Under the pieces are notes generated by a model, which made no database searches, was not told the origin of the DNA, and saw only the letters and a program-made list of their open reading frames with translations. 6,350 nucleotides of DNA from an uncultured Clostridia bacterium (lineage in GTDB: Bacteria > Bacillota > Clostridia > Oscillospirales > Acutalibacteraceae): the NCBI GenBank assembly GCA_958436475.1, contig CAUBKG010000083.1, forward strand, positions 1 to 6,350, given 5' to 3'. The translations under genes and the position numbers were made by a program. This document shows, piece after piece, positions 1 through 5,218 of the stretch (within the stretch, counting starts at the first letter, position 1; each line of letters begins with the position of its first letter).

Positions 1-14
1 CCGGCAACGAGGAT

Positions 15-36
15 AACACCGCTTTGCGGTGTTTCT
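15..36 (+). terminator. Hairpin, probable terminator of an upstream gene
   Basis: A perfect 8-bp stem (AACACCGC at 15-22 and GCGGTGTT at 26-33) closes a TTT loop. It is followed only by a short imperfect T stretch (TTTCTG). The stem fits an intrinsic terminator for a gene ending just before the window, but the weak U-tract lowers confidence. No coding sequence can be assigned to the first bases. Confidence 0.45.
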
Positions 37-195
37 GCCCCGAAAAACCATATTGACCCTTGTACACCGAGGATAAGGAAAAAAGAGTAAAATTCTCGTT
101 TTTTGAGGAAAAACAAGACGTCTATCGTATGCTGTTTCGGCCCTTGTCGCGGCGGGCCGGAATTTTATTTTGCGGGGAATTGGTGGGGAAGAGGT

Positions 196-1662
196 ATGGT
201 TTTTTCAAGCTTATTGTTTCTGTATGTGTTTTTGCCGCTGAATCTGGCGTTTTATGCGCTCGCAAAGGATATCCGTACCAAAAACACGGTGATGCTCATT
301 TTTTCTCTGGTGTTTTATGCCTGGGGCGAGCCGGTGTATGTCCTGCTGCTGGTCGGCATGGCGCTTGCCGACTGGTTCCTTTCGCACTTTATCGGCAAAA
401 ACCGGGGAACCGGAAAAGCAAAGCTCGGCCTCGTGCTCGCCTGCGCCATCGACCTCGGGCTCCTCGCCGTGTTCAAATACACCGGATTCCTGCTCGGCAA
501 CGCGCAGGCGCTGTTCGGTGTTCCGAAATTCATCCCGGAAATCGCGCTGCCCATCGGCATTTCGTTTTATACCTTTCAGCTCTTGTCCTATGTGGTGGAC
601 GTTTACCGCGGAGAGGTGGTGCCCCAGAAGAAATTCCGCACCCTGCTTTTGTATGTGAGCCTCTTTCATCAGTGCATTGCCGGGCCCATCGTGCGGTACA
701 GCGACGTCGAGCGCGAGCTCACCTGCCGGCACGCGAGCTGGCGGGATATGTCCGATGGCCTCACACGCTTTACCGTAGGCCTCGCGAAAAAGGCCCTGCT
801 CGCCAACACCTGCGGCGTCCTTGCCGATTCCTTCCTGGTGAAAGACAGCGCCGGCCTCACCGGGGAGGCGCTCGGGCAGGCAAATACGCTGCTGTCTTCC
901 CGCCCGGCGCTTGCGCTGTGGCTTGGGATGCTTGCTTATATGCTTCAGATTTATCTCGACTTTTCCGCCTATTCCGATATGGCCATCGGTATGGGCCGGA
1001 TGATCGGTTTTCATTATAAGGAAAACTTCGATTACCCCTACTGCTCGAAAAGCGTGGGGGAGTTCTGGCGGAGGTGGCACATCTCCCTCGGCAGCTTCTT
1101 CCGCGATTATGTTTATATCCCCCTCGGTGGTAACCGACGGGGGAAGGGGCGCATGTTTTTCAATATGTTTATCGTTTGGGCGCTCACAGGGCTGTGGCAC
1201 GGAGCAAGCTGGAACTTCGTTTTATGGGGGCTTTATTTCTTTGTGTTTCTGGTGCTCGAGCGCACCGTGCTGCAAAAGTTCCTCGCACGCGCGCCTGCGT
1301 TTCTTTCCCGGTTCTATCTGCTGGCCGTTGTGTATTTTGGATGGATCCTGTTCCGTTTCCGCGACATCGGCCAGGTGGGAATGGTGCTTTCCGGCATGTT
1401 CACCGGCAGAGGCGGCTTTACGAGCTTTGAAACCAATGTGCTCCTCGGCGGATATGCCGTCTTCTTTGTGACCGCCGTCATTGCCGTCACCCCCGTAGCA
1501 AAGCTCGTGCGCCGGGCGGTGGCACGTCTTGAAGAGGGCGGGGCGGCGGCCGCGGCAGCCGGAACGGGCCTGCGCGTGCTGTTCCCGGTGGCGCTGCTCC
1601 TGCTGTCCACGGCGGCTCTCGTAGGGGATAGCTACAATCCGTTTCTCTATTTCCAGTTTTGA
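196..1662 (+). CDS. MBOAT family O-acyltransferase (AlgI-like)
   Basis: Polytopic membrane acyltransferase of 488 residues, a usual AlgI length. Such proteins move an acyl group, typically acetyl, across the membrane for O-acylation of exported polysaccharide or wall polymer. The start at 196 is chosen because MVFSSLLFLYVFLPL matches the conserved AlgI N-terminus. The frame is open upstream to a TTG at 103, but those 31 residues look unlike the family. The ribosome site is atypical: a G-rich GGTGGGG at 183-188 region plus GAGG almost touching the ATG. Family motifs seen are QIYLDFSAYSDMAIG (251-265), FWRRWHISLGSFFRDYVYIPLGGNR (290-314, with His295), GLWHGASWN (332-340, with the invariant MBOAT His335), GWILFRF (382-388) and the terminal SYNPFLYFQF. 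Many hydrophobic helices span the chain. An Ala6 run (450-455) sits in the loop before the last helix. The DHHW gene follows after 18 bases and is very likely co-transcribed. The acyl donor and the target polymer cannot be told from the window. Confidence 0.95.
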   Translation: MVFSSLLFLYVFLPLNLAFYALAKDIRTKNTVMLIFSLVFYAWGEPVYVLLLVGMALADWFLSHFIGKNRGTGKAKLGLVLACAIDLGLLAVFKYTGFLLGNAQALFGVPKFIPEIALPIGISFYTFQLLSYVVDVYRGEVVPQKKFRTLLLYVSLFHQCIAGPIVRYSDVERELTCRHASWRDMSDGLTRFTVGLAKKALLANTCGVLADSFLVKDSAGLTGEALGQANTLLSSRPALALWLGMLAYMLQIYLDFSAYSDMAIGMGRMIGFHYKENFDYPYCSKSVGEFWRRWHISLGSFFRDYVYIPLGGNRRGKGRMFFNMFIVWALTGLWHGASWNFVLWGLYFFVFLVLERTVLQKFLARAPAFLSRFYLLAVVYFGWILFRFRDIGQVGMVLSGMFTGRGGFTSFETNVLLGGYAVFFVTAVIAVTPVAKLVRRAVARLEEGGAAAAAAGTGLRVLFPVALLLLSTAALVGDSYNPFLYFQF

Positions 1663-1680
1663 CGAAAGGAGGGTGCCGGT

Positions 1681-3075
1681 ATGAAAAAAGTGGAGAATAC
1701 GCCCCGAAAGGCCTTTCGGCACCATCGGGCAAGAGTGTTCCAGGTGCTCGTTTTCTTTATCGTGTTTTATATCTGCGCTGTTATTTCGTGGCTGATCCCG
1801 CTGCGCCCGTCCTATTCCGCGGCCGAAAACCGGGAGCTCACCCGTTTTCCCTCCTTTTCCTTTTCCGCCCTTGCCGGCGGCGAATGGTTCGATGATATCG
1901 GCACTTGGTTTTCCGATACCTTTCCCTGCCGGGATGCTCTGCTTTCGCTCAATGGAGCGGTGAAATCCCTGTATGGGGTGAGCTCCGTGCAGATCAGCAG
2001 CAACGTGCAGGAGGGGGATGAAATCCCGGACGCCCCGGCGGAACCCGCCACCATGCCGGAGACGACCGCCCCCGCCACGGAACCTGCCACTCAGCCCGTC
2101 ACCTCGGCGGCCGGGCAGACGGACGACGACCGCCAAAGGCCCCCGGGGTTGGATCATGAGCCCGCGCAGGATCTCGGCGCCACGCTGCTCATTGGGGACA
2201 GCGCCTTTGAATATTATAATTTCGTCCAGAGCAAGGCGGACGAATACGCGGCGACGGTCAACCGCGCGTGCAGCCAGCTTGCGGGCAGCGCGGCGGTATA
2301 TGATATTATTGTACCCACGAGCATGGATATCTGCGTGCCCGACTCGGTGCGCAAGGGCCTGAAGACCTCCGACCAGAAAAAGGCCATTGAGTATATGTAC
2401 GGCTCGATGAGCGGGCAGGTCAAAACCGTGCCGCTGTTCGATACGCTCCGGTCCCATCACGAAAACGGGGAATATATTTACTTCCGCACCGATCATCACT
2501 GGACGGCGCTCGGCGCGTATTATGCCTATACCGGCTTCTGCGAAACAAAGGGAACTCCGGCAGCGGCGCTTTCCACCTTTGAGGAGCATGTATATTCCGA
2601 TTACCTCGGCTCCTTTTACCGCGAAACCGGCAAGCCGAAGGCCCTCGGAAATCATCCGGATATCGTGGTCGCCTACGAGCCGCCCCACGGAAACACTATG
2701 ACGATTACAGACAGTAAGGGGAAATCCTTCGAATCACCGATCGTTTCGGATGTTACCACCTGGAACCGGTATTATAAATACAGCACCTTTATCGGAGGGG
2801 ATAATCCTCTGAGCGTTATCCGCAACGATGCGGCGGCAACCAGGGATACCTGCGTGCTGGTCAAGGAATCGTTCGGCAACGCCTTCGCCCCCTTCCTTTC
2901 GGAAACCTATCGAACCGTGTATATCATCGATTACCGCTATTTCCATAAGGTGGATTCCCGAAGCCTCCAGCAGTTCGTGCGGGAAGAAGGAGTGGACGAT
3001 GTGATTTTCCTCAATAATATTTCCGTTACCCGCAGCGCCGATCTGCTCGAACGGCTTTCCTATCTCGTCCGGTAA
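1681..3075 (+). CDS. DHHW family protein, AlgJ/AlgX-like O-acetylation partner
   Basis: Membrane-anchored extracytoplasmic protein of 464 residues, probably the partner that passes acyl groups from the MBOAT protein to a glycan. Residues 1-17 are basic and 18-40 form one hydrophobic segment (signal anchor). Residues 49-84 carry the family opening ENRxLTRFPSFS...FSDTFPCRD. The signature DHHW lies at 271-274, inside YFRTDHHWTALGAYY. A later KESFGNAFAPFL block holds Ser397 and is followed by VYIIDYRYF. By analogy with the AlgX/AlgJ fold, Asp271, His273 and Ser397 are the expected catalytic triad; this is inference. Residues about 113-163 form a Pro/Thr/Ala/Glu-rich low-complexity stretch that is probably flexible. 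A clear AAAGGAGG at 1665-1672, 8 bases before the ATG, sets the start. The gene begins 18 bases after the MBOAT stop and is followed by a terminator, so the pair looks like a two-gene transcription unit. Confidence 0.93.
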   Translation: MKKVENTPRKAFRHHRARVFQVLVFFIVFYICAVISWLIPLRPSYSAAENRELTRFPSFSFSALAGGEWFDDIGTWFSDTFPCRDALLSLNGAVKSLYGVSSVQISSNVQEGDEIPDAPAEPATMPETTAPATEPATQPVTSAAGQTDDDRQRPPGLDHEPAQDLGATLLIGDSAFEYYNFVQSKADEYAATVNRACSQLAGSAAVYDIIVPTSMDICVPDSVRKGLKTSDQKKAIEYMYGSMSGQVKTVPLFDTLRSHHENGEYIYFRTDHHWTALGAYYAYTGFCETKGTPAAALSTFEEHVYSDYLGSFYRETGKPKALGNHPDIVVAYEPPHGNTMTITDSKGKSFESPIVSDVTTWNRYYKYSTFIGGDNPLSVIRNDAAATRDTCVLVKESFGNAFAPFLSETYRTVYIIDYRYFHKVDSRSLQQFVREEGVDDVIFLNNISVTRSADLLERLSYLVR

Positions 3076-3089
3076 AGTTCATGTGATAA

Positions 3090-3127
3090 CCCCGCGTGCT
3101 TTTACGGCGTGCGGGGCTGCTGTTTTT
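3090..3127 (+). terminator. Intrinsic terminator after the MBOAT-DHHW pair
   Basis: A 10-bp stem (CCCCGCGTGC at 3090-3099 with GCGTGCGGGG at 3107-3116, including two G-T wobbles) closes a 7-base loop. CTGCTG and five Ts at 3123-3127 follow. It starts 15 bases after the DHHW stop and separates that unit from the phosphotransferase gene. Confidence 0.75.
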
Positions 3128-3245
3128 ATCTGAGACGGTAAAAAGAGGTCCGGCTTTTGATAAAACCGGCTCTGCCGCGCACAATAAAGGAAGAATAGCT
3201 GGAAAAATGGATGCTTCCGGCGTACCAATCAGACGTCCGCAGCAG

Positions 3246-3251
3246 TATACT
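3246..3251 (+). promoter_or_regulatory. Possible -10 box of the phosphotransferase gene
   Basis: TATACT matches the consensus -10 at five of six bases and lies 33 bases before the start codon, leaving a short leader with the ribosome site. No good -35 box sits 16-18 bases upstream and there is no TGn extension. A rival pair is TTGATA at 3157-3162 with CACAAT at 3180-3185 (17-base spacer). Either could be chance. Confidence 0.27.
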
Positions 3252-3284
3252 GAAACAGCATGAACAAGCAGGGAGGCAGCACGA

Positions 3285-4769
3285 ATGCTGGAATATACAG
3301 ACCTTGATCTTCGTTTGACGGCAGAGGAATTCAGCGAATGTTTCGATGCGCTGAAAAACAGGCTCATCCTCCTGCAGCAGCAGGCGAGGAAAATGAAAAT
3401 ACCGGTGATCCTTTTGTTCGAGGGTTGGGGCGCTTCGGGCAAAGGCCGGGTGATTTCCGATTTGATGCAGAGCCTCGATGCACGCGGCTTCAGTGTGCAC
3501 GGCGAAAACCCGGGTGCAGAAGGGGAAGACCGCTATCCGTTTCTGCACCAATACTGGGCGCGCCTGCCCCGCGCGGGGGATATGGCTATTTTTGACCGGA
3601 GCTGGTACGGGGCGGTATCGGTTCTGGCGGTGGAAGACGGCTGCGGCGAAGAAGAATATGAGCGCCGCTTTCGGGAGATTATCAACTTTGAACGGTTGCT
3701 TCGGAATGAAGGAACCGTGATCCTGCGCTTTTTCCTGCACATTTCAGAGAAGGAGCAGAAAAAACGCTTCGAACGGCTGGAAGAAGATAAAGCCACCCGC
3801 TGGCGCGTGACGAAGCGGGACTGGAAGCGCCATAAGCAGTATGCGGAATATTACCGCGCGTTCGACCGCATGCTGGAAAAAAGCGTGGAGGCCGGCCTGC
3901 CGTGGACGATCGTGGAAGCGCACGACCGCCGCTTTGCGGCAGCGAAGGTGTACCGAACAGTAGTGGATGCGCTGGAGCGCGCCCTGCGGGAGCGGGAAGA
4001 GGGAGCGGGCAGAAAGCTCCTGCCGTATGAATACGGCCATATCCACCTTCTGCCCGTACCGCGGCTGGAGGAGGTGGACCTCGGCGCATCCATTGAAAAA
4101 GAGGAATATAGGGAGGAGCTCGATGCCCTCCAGCACCGACTCTTTGACCTGCAAAACCGGCTTTACCGGAAAAAGATTCCCCTCGTCCTCGCATACGAGG
4201 GATGGGACGCCGCCGGGAAGGGTGGTAATATCCGGCGTATTACAAAGGCGTTGGACCCGCGCGGCTATGAGGTGGTTCCCATCTCTGCCCCCACCGAAAC
4301 GGAGCGCGCCTATCCTTACCTCTGGCGGTTCTGGACCCGCCTTCCGAAAACGGGACACACCGCGGTTTTTGACCGCACGTGGTACGGCCGCGTACTGGTG
4401 GAGCGCATCGAAGGCTTCTGCGGGGAAGAGGAGTGGAAGCGCGCCTACCGGGAGATCAACCTATTTGAAGAGAGCCTCACCGATTTTGGAACCATCCTTT
4501 TGAAGTTCTGGCTGCACATCGACCGGGAGGAACAGCTCCGCCGCTTCAAGGAGCGGCAGAACACCCCCGAAAAGCAGTGGAAGATCACGGAGGAAGACTG
4601 GCGCAACCGCGAAAAATGGGAGTGTTACGAGCAGGCGGTGAATGAAATGCTCGAGCGCACCAGCACGGAGCACGCGCCGTGGATCGTGGTGGAATCGAAC
4701 GATAAAAAATATGCCCGCATCAAAACGCTCCGCATGCTGGTTACCGCCATAGAAAAGCGCCTTTCCTGA
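3285..4769 (+). CDS. pap: Polyphosphate:AMP phosphotransferase (tandem PPK2, class II)
   Basis: Cytoplasmic kinase of 494 residues that is expected to convert AMP and polyphosphate to ADP and a shortened chain. Two PPK2 domains are fused, as in known two-domain PPK2 enzymes that act on AMP, and the length fits that class. Domain 1 (about 10-235) has Walker A GWGASGKG (47-54), Walker B-type AIFDRSWYG (101-109) and lid segment WRVTKRDW (173-180). Domain 2 (about 270-494) has GWDAAGKG (307-314), AVFDRTWYG (360-368) and WKITEEDWRNREKW (432-445). The Walker A Asp of domain 2 (Asp308) is replaced by Gly49 in domain 1, so domain 2 is the better candidate for the main active site. The start is set by GGGAGG at 3271-3276, 8 bases before the ATG. 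The gene stands alone, with a terminator before it and hairpins after it. No ppk1, ppx or other polyphosphate gene is in the window. Confidence 0.95.
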   Translation: MLEYTDLDLRLTAEEFSECFDALKNRLILLQQQARKMKIPVILLFEGWGASGKGRVISDLMQSLDARGFSVHGENPGAEGEDRYPFLHQYWARLPRAGDMAIFDRSWYGAVSVLAVEDGCGEEEYERRFREIINFERLLRNEGTVILRFFLHISEKEQKKRFERLEEDKATRWRVTKRDWKRHKQYAEYYRAFDRMLEKSVEAGLPWTIVEAHDRRFAAAKVYRTVVDALERALREREEGAGRKLLPYEYGHIHLLPVPRLEEVDLGASIEKEEYREELDALQHRLFDLQNRLYRKKIPLVLAYEGWDAAGKGGNIRRITKALDPRGYEVVPISAPTETERAYPYLWRFWTRLPKTGHTAVFDRTWYGRVLVERIEGFCGEEEWKRAYREINLFEESLTDFGTILLKFWLHIDREEQLRRFKERQNTPEKQWKITEEDWRNREKWECYEQAVNEMLERTSTEHAPWIVVESNDKKYARIKTLRMLVTAIEKRLS

Positions 4770-4811
4770 AGCAGTAAAAGCCCTGCCGCAAAAAACGTCT
4801 GGTTTTAGCCG

Positions 4812-4852
4812 GCTCCAGATAAGGAAACTTTTCCGTTGGAGGAGCTGTTTTT
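4812..4852 (+). terminator. Possible terminator of the phosphotransferase gene
   Basis: GCTCC (4812-4816) can pair with GGAGC (4841-4845), and an inner helix AAGGAA/TTCC can stack within. TG and five Ts follow at 4848-4852. It lies about 40 bases after the stop codon. The outer stem is short and the interior imperfect, and the sequence overlaps the left arm of the inverted repeat. Confidence 0.4.
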
Positions 4853-4944
4853 GCGCACTGCTGCGTCATTTTTCCTTGGCAACCACAAAGGGTGCCAGCG
4901 GAAAACTTCCTTGCATTGCATCGAAAACAGCACCTTCCACGGTG

Positions 4945-4969
4945 AAAAACAGATTTTATCCTGTTTTTT
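4945..4969. terminator. AT-rich terminator-like hairpin
   Basis: AAAAACAG (4945-4952) pairs perfectly with CTGTTTTT (4961-4968) around an 8-base loop. Because the outer stem is A-T only, each strand ends in a run of Ts, so it could act in either direction. Only two of its eight pairs are G-C, which makes it weak. Confidence 0.27.
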
Positions 4970-4972
4970 GAA

Positions 4973-5033
4973 GATAAAAAAACATAAGAAGCCCGTAGCA
5001 GTAGAAATCTGCCACGGGCTTCCTTACTTATTT
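4973..5033. terminator. Strong hairpin, possible bidirectional terminator
   Basis: A 14-position stem (4988-5001 with 5009-5022) with a single A/C mismatch closes a 7-base loop TAGAAAT. It is the most stable-looking hairpin in the window. The longest T run lies on the minus-strand exit side (complement of the A run at 4974-4981). The plus-strand exit, CCTTACTTATTT, is weaker. It may end read-through from the upstream gene or a minus-strand transcript, although no minus-strand gene is visible nearby. Confidence 0.45.
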
Positions 5034-5072
5034 AGTGCAAGCCAGAAAAAAAGTTTCCTCACCTGGCCCCGT

Positions 5073-5100
5073 CTTTGCGCGGCAAGGCTTTTATTTTTTT
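5073..5100 (+). terminator. Short stem followed by a long T run
   Basis: CTTTGC (5073-5078) pairs with GCAAGG (5082-5087) around a GCG loop, with one T-G wobble. C and TTTTATTTTTTT follow to 5100. The T run is the best in the region, but the stem is only six pairs. Its place just before the probable malic enzyme promoter would insulate that gene from upstream transcription. Confidence 0.33.
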
Positions 5101-5108
5101 GCGCGCTG

Positions 5109-5117
5109 TGTTAAAAT
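5109..5117 (+). promoter_or_regulatory. Probable extended -10 promoter of the malic enzyme gene
   Basis: TGTTAAAAT has the TGn extension followed by TAAAAT, a five-of-six match to the consensus -10. The expected -35 position falls in the T-rich stretch near 5089-5094 and matches poorly, which an extended -10 can tolerate. Transcription would start near 5124 and give a leader of about 95 bases. Confidence 0.4.
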
Positions 5118-5175
5118 AATCACGGTAAAAACCGGGTTTTCCGGCGGGCTCGCGGGGAAACAGTCGAAATACAGG

Positions 5176-5197
5176 GCGGGAGATGCTTTGCTCCCGC
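5176..5197 (+). promoter_or_regulatory. Leader hairpin just before the malic enzyme ribosome site
   Basis: GCGGGAG (5176-5182) pairs perfectly with CTCCCGC (5191-5197) around the loop ATGCTTTG. No T run follows, so it is not a terminator. It ends a few bases before the purine-rich AAAGGA (5201-5206) and could stabilise the mRNA or affect ribosome access. CGCGGG at 5151-5156 could compete for the CCCGCG half. A regulatory role is only inference. Confidence 0.3.
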
Positions 5198-5218
5198 GGA
5201 AAAGGATGGAACAAGCAA

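Larger units (their letters stand above)
4810..5071. repeat. Segment bounded by an imperfect 30-base inverted repeat
   Basis: Positions 4810-4839 and the reverse complement of 5042-5071 agree at 22 of 30 bases with no gaps, by hand alignment. The core AGGAAACTTTT is identical (4822-4832 and 5049-5059). Within the segment and just beyond it, TTTTTGCGCACTG (4848-4860) recurs as TTTTTGCGCGCTG (5096-5108) in direct orientation. A 262-base non-coding segment with inverted ends could be an old MITE-like element or a shared regulatory structure. No matching target-site duplication was found at the ends, so the mobile-element reading is tentative. Confidence 0.35.
4770..5218. other. 449-base intergenic region rich in hairpins, no convincing gene
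   Basis: This gap is visibly more AT-rich than the genes around it. It holds, in order, a terminator-like structure (4812-4852), a small hairpin (TGGCA at 4877-4881 with TGCCA at 4893-4897), possible pairing of AAGGGTGC (4888-4895) with GCACCTT (4930-4936), two more terminator-like hairpins (4945-4968 and 4988-5022), a short stem with a long T run (5073-5100), a probable -10 box (5109-5117) and a leader hairpin (5176-5197). The only notable reading frame, 92 codons at 4836-5114, runs through these hairpins, lacks a plausible ribosome site and shows no known domain. I do not call it a gene. Confidence 0.6.

Noticed and set aside
8..76. Direct repeat CGAGGATAA at 8-16 and 68-76
   Set aside because: It is only nine bases with no extended similarity and no third copy, so it may well be chance.
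53..93. TTGACC (53-58) with TAAAAT (88-93) as the promoter of the MBOAT gene
   Set aside because: The boxes are 29 bases apart, far from the usual 16-18, and no better -10 lies at the right distance from TTGACC.
60..1019. A 319-codon plus-strand frame overlapping the MBOAT gene
   Set aside because: Its translation is Arg/Ala/Pro-rich and typical of an out-of-frame reading of the MBOAT gene, whose own frame has all family motifs.
2194..2202. GDS at residues 172-174 of the DHHW protein as the SGNH nucleophile motif
   Set aside because: It comes before the DHHW motif, whereas in the AlgX/AlgJ order the catalytic Ser follows it. The KESFGN block (Ser397) fits that place better.
1222..2688. A 488-codon open frame on the minus strand across the MBOAT and DHHW genes
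   Set aside because: It lies antisense to two clearly recognisable genes, resembles no family I know, and long opposite-strand frames are common where codon use is GC-rich.
3150..3169. Small hairpin CCGG(C)TTTT-GAT-AAAACCGG after the first terminator
   Set aside because: It needs a bulge, has a short loop and no T run after it, and overlaps a possible -35 box. I cannot assign it a role.
4836..5114. A 92-codon plus-strand frame in the intergenic region
   Set aside because: It runs through several hairpins and into the probable malic enzyme promoter, has no plausible ribosome site and shows no domain.
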